Shown piece after piece: positions 1-8,668 of a stretch of DNA of 64,000 nucleotides. The first letter of the stretch is position 1. The number at the start of each line of letters is the position of its first letter. The notes beneath the pieces were generated by a model. It did no database searches. It was not told where the DNA came from and worked only from the letters and a program-made list of their open reading frames with translations. This stretch comes from Marispirochaeta sp963667435. Its GTDB lineage: Bacteria > Spirochaetota > Spirochaetia > JC444 > Marispirochaetaceae. Location: positions 2,604,001 to 2,668,000 of the forward strand of contig OY763414.1 in the NCBI GenBank assembly GCA_963667435.1. The letters are read 5' to 3'. The position numbers were made by a program, and so were the translations under genes.

Positions 1-2
1 TT

Positions 3-137
3 ATTCTCGGATATCCCCTTTCTGTCTGGATTCACGGCATGGAAAGCGGTGCAGCCGGAACTCTGAGTTTTATTAATTGTCAGGTCAGCGGTTTCGGTAT
101 AATCGGGCATTCAAAGAATTTTACCGTTATTCCTTAG
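3..137 (+). CDS. C-terminal fragment of an unknown protein (runs off left edge)
   Basis: One frame is open from the window edge for 44 codons to a TAG stop, ending ...GHSKNFTVIP. About 90 bp of non-coding DNA then precede the next start codon. The fragment is too short to assign to a family. A chance open frame of this length is possible, so it is listed only as a probable gene end. Confidence 0.3.
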   Translation: MLGYPLSVWIHGMESGAAGTLSFINCQVSGFGIIGHSKNFTVIP

Positions 138-192
138 TGTGGTAATATGACTGATGTATATGGAAAAAAAAATCTTTTTCTGTAATAGTACA

Positions 193-201
193 TGCTATAA
201 A
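193..201 (+). promoter_or_regulatory. Possible extended -10 promoter
   Basis: TGC-TATAAA lies about 28 bp before the first barrel gene in an A/T-rich leader and fits an extended -10 element. No convincing -35 box stands upstream, so the call is weak. Confidence 0.25.
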
Positions 202-229
202 GATAAAAAATCTCCAGGGAGACCCGCAT

Positions 230-1906
230 ATGCGCCGATTAATACTACTGTTATTTCTCATGCTGCCGATGGCAGCTTTTTCTTTGAATATAACCGATCC
301 CATTTCAGAAATTTATGACGATGTTCAGGTCTGGTATGAAGCAGGACTTGTGTATGAGGTCCCCTCTCTGCGTCCCTATCCTGCCCAGGTTATGGTTAAG
401 ATACTCGAGGATGTAATTGAGCATTCAGCCACTCCGGCAGCAGAACGGAAGCGGGCGGAAGCCTATCTGGCGGAACTTACCGGTACCGACATCGACCTTG
501 TCTGGGGTGGCGAAGCCCAGCTGAAAAGCGGTGAGGATGAAGAGTATTTGTGGGGAGTTCTCGGTATAGAATACAACACCTGGTTTAATGATTACATTGC
601 CCTTAACGGTGAATGGCTGGCAATGGCAAAGTATGAAGGCTCGGGCTATTATGCAGCCGGAGAAAAAAGCCCTCTGGACAGTTTTGATGACAATGCCGAA
701 GCGAATATAAAGGGCCGTACCATAGAGCTGCGTCAGATTCTGACTAACTCCTTCAGCGTTGGGTTTGATTGGCTTTACCTTCAGGCAGGAATCCACCGCA
801 ATTCCTATGGCCCCATTTTTGACAATGGTGCAGTGCTCGGTGGGTACGCCCATTCTGCACCCACTTTTGATGTTGTATACGATACCGGCGGAATGTTCGG
901 AATTACCACCACTTACATGGATCTGACTGCCACCAACTACTACGGCGAAGAAGCGTATGCAGACAAGCATATGGTTATGCAGACCTATACCTACCGGCCG
1001 ACAAACTGGTTGGAGTTTGAATTCCTTCAGAGCATAGTCTATGGCAATCGCTTCGATCTGACCTATTTTGTTCCTTTCAGTTTCCTCTTTTACAACCAGA
1101 ACTTTACCGGCTACGAGGACAACAGCCTCATGGGCTTCTCCATGGCCATGGATCTGCCCAATCAGTTCGGCGTCAATTCCTTGCTCTATATTGATGATGC
1201 CCACTTCAACGATCTGATCCGCTTTGATTTCGAAACCATGTTCAAGGCAGCCATTGAAACCGAGGTTACCTGGACTCCCATGCAGGACTACCTGCGCCGG
1301 GTTTCACTGGATTATCTGGCCATAATGCCCTATACCTTTGCTCATAAAAGTGACCGGTATGATGATGATGCTCTTTCCAATGTTGGGAATGATGTAAACA
1401 CAAATGGAGTAGACGATTATCTGGAATGGCTTCAGGAAAATGCAAACTATCTCAACTACACTACATATGGAGAAGCTCTGGGTGCGGTTCTTGACCCCAA
1501 CTCGGACCGGCTTACCCTGAAATACTCCATGCGGCCCCTGCCGGAGCTGGATGTAAGCTTTATCGGGCGTATGATCCGCCATGGCAACCCCAGTGAGGAT
1601 GAAACAGGTACCACGGCAACCGGAACAGATGATGGAACCATCTATGATGACGGCTACGATGAGAATGGAGACCACTCCTTCAAAGAGTTCAAGTTCCTCA
1701 CCCAGGATGCCATCGAGTACACCTTGGTGGGTGGCTTTGACGTATCCTACACCTTTGACCTCAACCCAAGCAGGCTTTCCCTGCTTCTGGGGTACCGTCT
1801 TGAGCATATCCGTAACCAGCGAAACAGTTCCGGCGACCCGGTAATGGGCAACAACGAAACCAATCAGTATGTAATGGGCGGATTTATCTACTCCTACTCA
1901 TTTTAG
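230..1906 (+). CDS. Outer-membrane beta-barrel protein
   Basis: Predicted outer-membrane protein of 558 aa. It starts with a signal peptide (MRRLILLLFLMLPMAAFS), is rich in alternating aromatic/polar strands, and ends ...YSYSF with a terminal Phe, the usual signature for barrel insertion by BamA. Residues 20-60 (ITDPISEIYDDVQVWYEAGL) resemble the N-terminal helical segment of the next protein and may form a periplasmic plug-like domain. An Asp/Asn-rich loop (DVNTNGVDD) looks like a calcium-binding loop. The start is set by GGGAG 7 bp upstream. The next gene begins 23 bp after its stop, so the two are probably co-transcribed. Capsule-assembly (Wzi-like) or porin roles are possible; no substrate can be inferred. 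Confidence 0.7.
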   Translation: MRRLILLLFLMLPMAAFSLNITDPISEIYDDVQVWYEAGLVYEVPSLRPYPAQVMVKILEDVIEHSATPAAERKRAEAYLAELTGTDIDLVWGGEAQLKSGEDEEYLWGVLGIEYNTWFNDYIALNGEWLAMAKYEGSGYYAAGEKSPLDSFDDNAEANIKGRTIELRQILTNSFSVGFDWLYLQAGIHRNSYGPIFDNGAVLGGYAHSAPTFDVVYDTGGMFGITTTYMDLTATNYYGEEAYADKHMVMQTYTYRPTNWLEFEFLQSIVYGNRFDLTYFVPFSFLFYNQNFTGYEDNSLMGFSMAMDLPNQFGVNSLLYIDDAHFNDLIRFDFETMFKAAIETEVTWTPMQDYLRRVSLDYLAIMPYTFAHKSDRYDDDALSNVGNDVNTNGVDDYLEWLQENANYLNYTTYGEALGAVLDPNSDRLTLKYSMRPLPELDVSFIGRMIRHGNPSEDETGTTATGTDDGTIYDDGYDENGDHSFKEFKFLTQDAIEYTLVGGFDVSYTFDLNPSRLSLLLGYRLEHIRNQRNSSGDPVMGNNETNQYVMGGFIYSYSF

Positions 1907-1929
1907 TCTTTATACGGCGGACCGTTGTA

Positions 1930-3654
1930 ATGAAGAAAAAAGTCCTCATACTGACTGCCGTCCTGCTCTGGACGGCAGCGGCGTTTGCCCAGAACTTTCA
2001 GACCATTATTCCCTATGATTCTCCTGAGGTGAACAACCTCACTCTCCTGTATCGCGAATTAGGGATGGCACTGCCTTCGGAAACTGCACCCTGGACGGAG
2101 GCGGAGTTTCTGATAATGCTGGACCGGGTGCAGCGCCGCAGTGGAGAACTGAGCAGTACCGGCAAGGATATGCTGGCGGGGTTAAGAGAAAGCCTTAAGA
2201 AAGATCCCATGTACAGTGAATCAGGCGGTGATTTTGCGGCGGATGTCAATTTCAATGTTGCCCTGGAAGGTTATCTGGGGCTTATCGGCAATGAGGATGA
2301 GCGTACCTGGGTGCGGGGCTACGGAGAGCGTGAACCTCTGCTCTACATGCCTGCAGAAGGGTGGTTCTACGACAGCTTCTATGCAATGACCAGTCTGACC
2401 ATTCAGCAGGACTATCTGGCTGTATTAGGTGAGCAGGGAAGTGGAACAACTTTGCCTACAGATTTCAATCTGATAGACAGCAACTACCCCTATCATACAG
2501 CCCTTTCCTGGGGCGGTGAGCACTGGAATGTAAGATTTGCCAGGGAATCTCTCAACTGGGGGAGCGGAAAAACCGGTAATCTTCTGATTGGCGCCAACGG
2601 GGTTTCCCATGATTTTTTCGAAGCCACAACCTTCTGGGAGCGTTTCAAGTTTACCTTTCTCTGGCTGGGAATGGCTAATTACGAATGGTGGGATGATGTA
2701 AATGAGGATGGAGTTGTTGATGCTGGAGAGATCGAAACCTATACAGTAGGTGGCCAAACATTTTACAAGCCTGTTTACGAAAATAAAAGTGACTTTTTTT
2801 CTGCCTTCTCCAGTCAGGAGACTCTGCGTCACTTTCTGGCCCACCGCATGGAGTTTCGTTTTAGCGACCAGTTCAACTTTACTTTTACCGAGGCGGTGAT
2901 GTACCAGGACCCCTCTTTTCAGTTTCGCTATCTGAACCCCTTGATGGCATTTCACAACTGGTACCAGACAGGCAGCGCCAATTACTTTATAACTCTGGAA
3001 GGCGATTATCAGCTTCTGCCGGGGGTACGGCTCTATGGTCAGTTTCTGGGAGATCAGATTGCCTTCTACTTCAATCGGCAGGACGGCACCTATTCCGATG
3101 TTCCCCCTGCCATGGGTTACCTGGCCGGTCTTGATTTGTCCCGGGAGCTCTCCGGAGGATACCTCTACGGCGGCCTTGAGTGGGTTAAGCTTGATCCCTA
3201 CAATTATATAGACCGCTCCGGAATCAATCTCTGGTATGAGCAGTGGATAATGAGTAACTACATCGGCGGACATCCGGTGCTGGTAATCCAGCCCCTGGGC
3301 TATGAAAAAGGACCGGATTCCATGACGTTTTACGGGGAGATCGGCTATAAGGTGCCGGATGTCTGGGAGGCGAAGCTCAGCTGTGATTACTCCCTGAAGG
3401 GGAAAAACGAGATTACCACCGAATGGTCCGATGATGAGGGTGAAGCCGAGAAAACTACTCCGTCAGGCTCCAATCCCATACAGAACCTTACGCTTACCCT
3501 GGGGAGCAGCCTCAGTGGTCAGGTTGTAAATCTTCCGGAAGACATGACGTTGGGCAGCAGTTTGAGCTGGGTATATATAAACAACTATAATCATATTAAA
3601 AATAAGAAAATCTTTGATCTCCAGCTTTCCGCTTCTGTTTCTTTTCAATTCTGA
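1930..3654 (+). CDS. Outer-membrane beta-barrel protein, paralogue of preceding gene
   Basis: 574-aa protein with a signal peptide ending ...TAAAFAQ and a C-terminal ...SVSFQF, again with the terminal Phe of outer-membrane barrels. After an N-terminal segment (LYRELGMALPSETAPWTEAEF) comes a long Tyr/Trp/Phe-rich body of amphipathic strands. An EF-hand-like loop (DVNEDGVVDAGE) sits near residue 258 and would suit calcium binding on an extracellular loop. Its general plan matches the upstream protein, suggesting an old duplication. A role in envelope architecture or polysaccharide export is inference only; no enzymatic motif is visible. Confidence 0.68.
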   Translation: MKKKVLILTAVLLWTAAAFAQNFQTIIPYDSPEVNNLTLLYRELGMALPSETAPWTEAEFLIMLDRVQRRSGELSSTGKDMLAGLRESLKKDPMYSESGGDFAADVNFNVALEGYLGLIGNEDERTWVRGYGEREPLLYMPAEGWFYDSFYAMTSLTIQQDYLAVLGEQGSGTTLPTDFNLIDSNYPYHTALSWGGEHWNVRFARESLNWGSGKTGNLLIGANGVSHDFFEATTFWERFKFTFLWLGMANYEWWDDVNEDGVVDAGEIETYTVGGQTFYKPVYENKSDFFSAFSSQETLRHFLAHRMEFRFSDQFNFTFTEAVMYQDPSFQFRYLNPLMAFHNWYQTGSANYFITLEGDYQLLPGVRLYGQFLGDQIAFYFNRQDGTYSDVPPAMGYLAGLDLSRELSGGYLYGGLEWVKLDPYNYIDRSGINLWYEQWIMSNYIGGHPVLVIQPLGYEKGPDSMTFYGEIGYKVPDVWEAKLSCDYSLKGKNEITTEWSDDEGEAEKTTPSGSNPIQNLTLTLGSSLSGQVVNLPEDMTLGSSLSWVYINNYNHIKNKKIFDLQLSASVSFQF

Positions 3655-3679
3655 TCCGGATATTAGTATATTAGTCCCA

Positions 3680-3708
3680 AGGGAATATCAGTTTTTTCGG
3701 TATTCCCT
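3680..3708. other. Hairpin between barrel gene and DUF2892 gene
   Basis: AGGGAATA (3680-3687) and TATTCCCT (3701-3708) form a perfect 8-bp stem with a 13-nt T-rich loop. No T-tract follows, so it is not a classic terminator. It could slow decay of the upstream mRNA. Confidence 0.45.
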
Positions 3709-3731
3709 CAACTTATATCCGGAGGTTTCAC

Positions 3732-3953
3732 ATGAAGAAAAACATGGGTCTTGTTGATCGTGGTGTTCGGATTCTACTCGGCCTTGTTGTTGTTGTGCTC
3801 TATGTTAACCAACTGATTTCCGGTGTTGCTGCAATTATTCTTGGTATTATTGCAGTCATTTTCTTTGTTACCGGGCTGGTCGGTTTTTGTCCTCTCTATG
3901 TGCCGCTGAAAATAGATACCGGTGCGAATAAGGACTCTGGCGACGAAGAGTAA
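3732..3953 (+). CDS. DUF2892 inner-membrane protein (YgaP-TM-like)
   Basis: 73-aa protein matching the DUF2892 family: MGLVDRGVRILLG, two closely spaced membrane helices (about residues 12-30 and 33-52), then a G-x-C-P-L-Y motif and a short acidic tail. Family members are small inner-membrane proteins, sometimes fused to rhodanese domains; the function of the isolated domain is unknown. A strong ribosome site (GGAGGT, 5 nt spacing) sets the start. Confidence 0.8.
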   Translation: MKKNMGLVDRGVRILLGLVVVVLYVNQLISGVAAIILGIIAVIFFVTGLVGFCPLYVPLKIDTGANKDSGDEE

Positions 3954-3991
3954 TAGCCGCTATAGTAAACCGGTAGAAAGGTGGTCTCCCG

Positions 3992-5077
3992 GTGGATATT
4001 ATCAAGGATCTTCCCCCGGGCGCCGTACTTCACTCGTACAGCGCTCTGGATTACTATTACACAGGTGAACTTCACAATCCTCTGCATATCCGGTTTTCCG
4101 GCTCTCTGGCAGATATAGCCCGGGAGTTTGAAGATGTAGATTTTCCGGGTATAGAGGATTGTGATGCGGCTGCCGGCTTTGATGAGTATACCTGCCTGAT
4201 CAGCTGTATGGATGAGGGGGAACCTCTCAGGCGGGAGCCCTTCACCCTGCAGAACTTCAGTTATGATCCCCACAGAGGCTGTTTCCTGGATCCTCTTAAT
4301 GTGTACGAGGATGTGAAATCCCGGAGAATGCGGCTTTTTGATGAATCTACCCTGAACGAAGGGATAGTGCTTGCCGGAGCGGTCCTTGCCTCGCGGTATG
4401 CTCCATGGGATGAAGAGTATTATCGTGACTGTTCCATTCGTTGGGGTGGAATAAGCATATACGAGCAGCGCCTGCTGCTTGAACAGATTCTGCAGGGAAA
4501 ATACGCCCACCGTGGTCTCAGGATACTTATGGATACTGGCTTCATAGATGCTTTCTGGCCTGAACTGGCATCAATGGGCGGTATTGATCATGCAAAGGAG
4601 CATCATCCGGAAGGTGACGTATGGCAGCATACCCTGGAAACCTTCCGTTATCGTAAGACTCATGATATTGCCCTTGCACTGGGCCTGCTTCTGCATGATG
4701 CAGGAAAGCCTGAGGCACGCAGAAGTAACGGAAATGCCTTTGACCGTCATGCCCAGATTGGTTCCTCCATGGCTCGGCGTTTTTTGAATAGACTGGGGTT
4801 TAGCGGAGAGCTCCTCTCCGAGGTGGAATTTCTTGTTAGGGAACACATGCTTCCCGCATTTATTCCGAAACTTCCTGCTTACCGTACAGAGAGGACCATG
4901 TCGTCTCCCTGGTTCCCCAAGCTGCTTGAATTATACCGCTGCGATCTTTCCTCCACCTTCCGTGGGCCCGACGCGTATTATGACGCCTGTAAAACCTACC
5001 GACGTTTTCTCAAATATAAAAAAAATCCCTTCCGGACAGCAGAGGGGAAAAAACAGCTGCGACTGTTTGTGGAATAA
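3992..5077 (+). CDS. HD-domain protein derived from CCA-adding/poly(A) polymerase family
   Basis: 361 aa with a GTG start. The C-terminal half has an HD phosphohydrolase-like domain (HHPEGDVWQHTLE, LLLHDAGKP, HAQIGSSMARRFL). The segment at about residues 85-120 (REPFTLQNFSYDP, FLDPLNVYEDVKSRRMRLF) clearly matches the RRDFTINAL-YDP / DPFGG-DL-RRLR region of class II CCA-adding enzymes. The nucleotidyl-transferase head does not match: where the family has GG-x-VRD and a D-x-D pair, this protein reads SALDYYYTGELHNPLHIRF and lacks both catalytic acids. It is therefore probably not a CCA-adding enzyme but an HD hydrolase with a decayed head. It stands alone between the DUF2892 gene and the promoter of the next gene. 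Confidence 0.7.
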   Translation: MDIIKDLPPGAVLHSYSALDYYYTGELHNPLHIRFSGSLADIAREFEDVDFPGIEDCDAAAGFDEYTCLISCMDEGEPLRREPFTLQNFSYDPHRGCFLDPLNVYEDVKSRRMRLFDESTLNEGIVLAGAVLASRYAPWDEEYYRDCSIRWGGISIYEQRLLLEQILQGKYAHRGLRILMDTGFIDAFWPELASMGGIDHAKEHHPEGDVWQHTLETFRYRKTHDIALALGLLLHDAGKPEARRSNGNAFDRHAQIGSSMARRFLNRLGFSGELLSEVEFLVREHMLPAFIPKLPAYRTERTMSSPWFPKLLELYRCDLSSTFRGPDAYYDACKTYRRFLKYKKNPFRTAEGKKQLRLFVE

Positions 5078-5091
5078 AGACCCGGTTTTTC

Positions 5092-5120
5092 TTGACATAT
5101 ATTCAAACTGACTTTAATCT
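5092..5120 (+). promoter_or_regulatory. Sigma-70 promoter for the DapA-like gene
   Basis: TTGACA (5092-5097), a 17-bp spacer and TAATCT (5115-5120) form a near-consensus promoter just after the upstream stop codon. Transcription would begin near 5127, leaving a 130-nt leader that contains the operator-like palindrome. Confidence 0.75.
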
Positions 5121-5137
5121 ATCCTCGATGGGTAACA

Positions 5138-5159
5138 GATATCTGAAACATCAGATATC
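5138..5159. promoter_or_regulatory. Operator-like perfect inverted repeat
   Basis: GATATCTGA (5138-5146), spacer AACA, TCAGATATC (5151-5159): a perfect 9-bp dyad about 11-32 bp downstream of the predicted start point. The position suits repression by a dimeric regulator. No regulator gene is adjacent, so its binder is unknown. Confidence 0.65.
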
Positions 5160-5257
5160 GTAGTTTCTACCATTACTCCGAGAAACTTTCAGTACCGGGA
5201 TATTTGCATCCTGCCGGTGTTGTCTCTTGAAAACAGAAAAAACCATAGAGGAAGAAT

Positions 5258-6175
5258 ATGAAACAGGAAATTTTTAACGGAATATATGCTATTCCCCAGA
5301 TATCTTTCAAAGAAAATGATGCGGTCGATTACGATGAGACAATGCGATGCGTTCAGTTTCTGCTGGATTGTAAGGTCCATGGTATTGTATTCCCGGTATA
5401 CGCTTCTGAGGTAAGCACCCTCCTCGAGGAAGAACGTATTACTATGGTAAAGATGGCATTGGACATTGTGAAAAAGCAGGTGCCTGTTGTGGTTGGTATC
5501 TCGGCTGAGCGTGTGCAGACGGTATTAACGCTGGCAGAATCCGCATGTGATCAGGGAGCTGATGCTGTTATTGCTTACAATCCGACGACGCTCTCTCCAG
5601 GTGAAATAGGGGAATACTATAAACAGATAGATAATGTTATAAATGTTCCGCTGTTTATCCAGAATCTCGGACCGGCTTTTGGTGGAAAATCCATGTCTGA
5701 AGCACTAATGAAACAGATTGTTCTGCAGAGTAAAAATCCCTGCTATGTTAAGGAAGAGGGTACTGACTTTCTTAAAGTTCTTGAAAAAATGACAGCCTAT
5801 CAGAAAGAGCATTCGGAAAAACTTTTAGCCGTATTCAGTGGTCAGGGGGGGCGTTTCCTGCTGGAAGAGTACAGACGTGGATCAAAGGGCACAATGCCTC
5901 CTTCTCAGCTTGCGGATGTTATGGTGGACATTTGGAATCTGCTTGATGATGGAAAAGAAGTAGAGGCCTTCGAGCTTCACCAGAAAGTGCTGCCTCTGTT
6001 ACTCTTTTTTGGTAATAATAAAGTACCGTCCTACAAGGAAATCCTTAAGCGCAGAGGCATTTTTTCCAGTACCAGATGCCGCCCGAAGAACTGGCCCGAA
6101 ATGGATGACATGGCAAATAAGGATCTTGATTTTCTTATGGAACAGATTGACCCTTACCTGCGTGTAAGGGGTTAA
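5258..6175 (+). CDS. DapA/NanA-superfamily aldolase or lyase
   Basis: 305-aa TIM-barrel protein of the dihydrodipicolinate synthase/N-acetylneuraminate lyase superfamily. The Schiff-base lysine is visible (YVKEEG, Lys165) after the usual strand order. Two hallmarks of true DapA are missing: the GTTGE loop reads YASEVSTL, and the catalytic Tyr of the I-x-YN motif is Gln (FIQN, Gln135). It is therefore unlikely to make dihydrodipicolinate and may act on another 2-keto acid. It is monocistronic, with its own promoter, an operator-like palindrome and a strong terminator. That arrangement suggests catabolic, inducible use. GAGGAAGAAT sets the start. Confidence 0.75.
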   Translation: MKQEIFNGIYAIPQISFKENDAVDYDETMRCVQFLLDCKVHGIVFPVYASEVSTLLEEERITMVKMALDIVKKQVPVVVGISAERVQTVLTLAESACDQGADAVIAYNPTTLSPGEIGEYYKQIDNVINVPLFIQNLGPAFGGKSMSEALMKQIVLQSKNPCYVKEEGTDFLKVLEKMTAYQKEHSEKLLAVFSGQGGRFLLEEYRRGSKGTMPPSQLADVMVDIWNLLDDGKEVEAFELHQKVLPLLLFFGNNKVPSYKEILKRRGIFSSTRCRPKNWPEMDDMANKDLDFLMEQIDPYLRVRG

Positions 6176-6195
6176 AATGGAACCGTTTTAAATTG

Positions 6196-6231
6196 GCCCC
6201 TGGCATTGTAAACAATGACAGGGGCTTTTTT
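6196..6231 (+). terminator. Rho-independent terminator after the DapA-like gene
   Basis: GCCCCTG (6196-6202) pairs with CAGGGGC (6219-6225). An inner CATTGT/ACAATG extends the stem, and six T follow at once. It lies between two convergent genes. Confidence 0.85.
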
Positions 6232-6236
6232 GTAAC

Positions 6237-7244
6237 TCACCAGCAGGTACAGAGGGTTTCTATATTCTCCAGGGAGACATCAACTCCGCCGACGCTCTGG
6301 CCGATCAGTCCTCCACCGTTTACCGTAAGGACTTCTTTCATTTTCGTTGCGCAGGCCCGGATTTCGTTCGGTCCTTTAAAGGCCAGGACCTGCTGCCGGT
6401 CAATTTCACCCCAGAAACAGATTTTTCCTGCATAATTTTCTGCGATTTTATCTATATCCATAATCCAGAGCTGGGTATTAATGGCATCCACTCCTAAATC
6501 TATCCATTCCTGATACAGATCGTATACATAACCATCGGAGTGGAAAAAGACCTTCTTGCCTTTGGACTTAATCTTGTCGATCAGTTTTTTGTACACCGGC
6601 TTGAATATCTCCCGGAAATCTTTCGGAGATATAAGCAGGCTGATCTGGGAGCCCCAGTCTTCGGTGAAGAAGATCCCGTCTATATCCTTATCCAGCCAGT
6701 AATCCAGATATTTCATGAAGTAGCCGGTTATCCTGTCTATGAATACATACAGCTCTTTCTCCTTCATTCCAAGATCGAGGAATGTATTCTCTGTACCCCG
6801 GACAAACTGCATACGCTGAAAAGGTTCCACCTTGGCACCGACAACAAATTTTCCCTTCGCCCGGCTTGCCCGGATTTTCTCATCTATCTGTTCATTGTAT
6901 TTTTTCCACTCATCATCCAGCCACTGCAGGGGAAAAACATACTCCTCCACTTTTGAGAGGTCGGCAAGGCCCGGATTTTTTACCTCCCCCACCATTCCGT
7001 TTGCCAGAACAAGCCAGCTGCTGCCCCAGGTATCGGTATACTCTCCCTTCGTGGTTGATTCTTTATAGAAATTCCGATCTCCGGGACCGGCGATAAGGTC
7101 TATGTCGTTGGGATACTTATCGGTAATAGCCGTAAGTTGACTGCCGTATCTGTCTTTTGTTGCCTGGTGAAACCAGAGATTAAGGGGAATTCTGTCGGGA
7201 TTGGCAAACTTGAGTGCCGCTTCTACACGTTCTTTACTGGTCAT
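6237..7244 (-). CDS. Uroporphyrinogen decarboxylase (URO-D)-family protein
   Basis: 335-aa protein of the URO-D/cobamide methyltransferase superfamily, starting MTSKERVEAALKFANPDRIPL, the usual opening of these barrels. Other family features are DGIFFTEDWGSQ near residue 190, F-HSDG near 235, and INTQLW and FWGEID near the C-terminus. Members of this non-HemE branch act as methyltransferases or have unknown roles; no corrinoid protein gene is adjacent. An upstream in-frame extension to 7292 exists, but GGAGAATTT sits correctly before the ATG at 7244, and the extension would run into the thrC terminator. The protein is not expected to work in haem synthesis. Confidence 0.78.
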   Translation of the reverse strand: MTSKERVEAALKFANPDRIPLNLWFHQATKDRYGSQLTAITDKYPNDIDLIAGPGDRNFYKESTTKGEYTDTWGSSWLVLANGMVGEVKNPGLADLSKVEEYVFPLQWLDDEWKKYNEQIDEKIRASRAKGKFVVGAKVEPFQRMQFVRGTENTFLDLGMKEKELYVFIDRITGYFMKYLDYWLDKDIDGIFFTEDWGSQISLLISPKDFREIFKPVYKKLIDKIKSKGKKVFFHSDGYVYDLYQEWIDLGVDAINTQLWIMDIDKIAENYAGKICFWGEIDRQQVLAFKGPNEIRACATKMKEVLTVNGGGLIGQSVGGVDVSLENIETLCTCW

Positions 7245-7290
7245 AAATTCTCCATGGATATTGTATGCAATATATTGGAGGGCTGTCAAC

Positions 7291-7323
7291 AAAAAAAGCC
7301 AGCCCCGTCAACTGGAGCTGGCT
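7291..7323 (-). terminator. Rho-independent terminator of lysC-thrC
   Basis: Read on the minus strand, AGCCAGC (7323-7317) pairs with GCTGGCT (7303-7297) and is followed by a run of seven T. It sits just after the thrC stop and just upstream of the URO-D-like gene, separating the two units. Confidence 0.85.
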
Positions 7324-7351
7324 GGTTTTCAAAAAATAATGAATTAGAAAA

Positions 7352-8668
7352 TCAGGTGAAACTGTCTATCAGGTACTTTTTCAGTGCTTCAAGAGTGTTT
7401 CCTGTTACCACTGACTCTTTCTTCAGTTCAAGGACGTCTTTTAACTGTTCCGGGAGGGGAGGCTTTTTACCAGTGGCTTCTTCCACCACCTCGGTAAATT
7501 TGCCGGGAGCTGCAGTGCCCAGGCTGATAACTGTCGGCTTATTACTGCCGGTAAATCCTTCAAGGAATCGCCTTGCGGAAAGATAGCCGACGGCGGTGTG
7601 GGGACAGAGAAATTCTCCCCGCTCTTTTTCCACCTGACCCATGGTTGCCAGTGTTTCGCTATCACTTACCCTGTCACCCAGAATAATCGCTCCCATTTCT
7701 TCCCAGTTATCGTCAAATATTGCCTGGAGACGTTCGAAGTTACTGGGGTCTCCCACGTCCATCGCGTTGGAGTAGGTGTGTACCGAGGGGCGCGGTCTGA
7801 AGATATTTGATTCAAGGTACTCTGGAACCACATCGTTGACGTTGGTGGAGGCGATAAAGCGTTCAATCTCCAGTCCCCAGCTCCAGGCCATAACTCCGGC
7901 GGTAAGGTTACCGAAGTTGCCCGAAGGGACACAGAAAACAAGCGGAGTATCTGCGGGTATCTGTGCTTTTGCCCATATGTAATAGAACGACTGGGGCAGC
8001 AGGCGGCCGAGGTTTATAGAGTTGGCGGAACTGAGGCGTATCGCCTGAGTAAGCTCCGGATCAACAAAGGCTTCTTTTACCATTCTCTGACAGTCGTCAA
8101 AGGATCCTTCCACTTCTAGGGCACGGATATTACCACCCAGGGTGGTGAGCTGTTTTTCCTGAAGGGGGCTGACCCTGCCTGAAGGATAGAGAATGACCAC
8201 ATCTATGTTGGAAGATCCGTAGAAGGCCCTGGCGACCGCACTGCCGGTATCTCCGGAGGTTGCAGTAAGGATAACGGCCCTTTCATCTCTTCCTGCCAGG
8301 ATGGAGTCCATTACAGCTGCAAGAAAACTTGCACCGAAATCCTTGAAGGCGCAGGAGGGGCCGTGAAAAAGTTCCAGGATGGAAATCCCGTCTCCCATGT
8401 CCTTCAGTACGGGACTGAACGTGAATGCACGATTACAGATTTTCTGTGCCTCTTCCATGGTGAATTCATTGGGAAGCAGGGCAAAAAGAGTCCGGGAGGC
8501 AATTTCTGTAAACGGTGTTTCTGGCCCGAACTCCCTGAACAGGGGGCTTAGATCGGGGACTCCGTCGGGATGATAGAGTCCTCCATCCGGGGCAAGGCCG
8601 CGGAAAACTGCCTCTTTAAAGCTTATTTTCTGTTCTGGTGAGCGGGTACTGGCAAAAGCGAGGCTCAT
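7352..8668 (-). CDS. thrC: Threonine synthase
   Basis: Fold-type II PLP enzyme converting O-phosphohomoserine to threonine. The 438-aa protein carries the family N-terminus (FKEAVFRGLAPDGGLYHP), the PLP lysine in CAFKDFGA (Lys109), the TATSGDTGSA phosphate loop, and PSGNFGN near residue 240. Length is normal for the short bacterial form. It overlaps the aspartokinase stop by 4 bp (ATGA), so translation is coupled, and AGGAG precedes the start. No homoserine dehydrogenase or kinase is nearby. Confidence 0.95.
   Translation of the reverse strand: MSLAFASTRSPEQKISFKEAVFRGLAPDGGLYHPDGVPDLSPLFREFGPETPFTEIASRTLFALLPNEFTMEEAQKICNRAFTFSPVLKDMGDGISILELFHGPSCAFKDFGASFLAAVMDSILAGRDERAVILTATSGDTGSAVARAFYGSSNIDVVILYPSGRVSPLQEKQLTTLGGNIRALEVEGSFDDCQRMVKEAFVDPELTQAIRLSSANSINLGRLLPQSFYYIWAKAQIPADTPLVFCVPSGNFGNLTAGVMAWSWGLEIERFIASTNVNDVVPEYLESNIFRPRPSVHTYSNAMDVGDPSNFERLQAIFDDNWEEMGAIILGDRVSDSETLATMGQVEKERGEFLCPHTAVGYLSARRFLEGFTGSNKPTVISLGTAAPGKFTEVVEEATGKKPPLPEQLKDVLELKKESVVTGNTLEALKKYLIDSFT

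Noticed and set aside
5845..5851. G7 run in the DapA-like gene as a contingency tract
   Set aside because: Single run of seven in a cytoplasmic enzyme gene; no pattern of repeats as in the lipoprotein gene.
5258..6175. Dihydrodipicolinate synthase (dapA) for lysine synthesis
   Set aside because: The catalytic Tyr and the GTTGE loop are absent and the gene is not with other lysine genes.
6237..7292. HemE (uroporphyrinogen decarboxylase), and the longer frame from 7292
   Set aside because: The typical HemE N-terminal and substrate-binding motifs are absent, and the extension lacks a ribosome site and runs into the thrC terminator.
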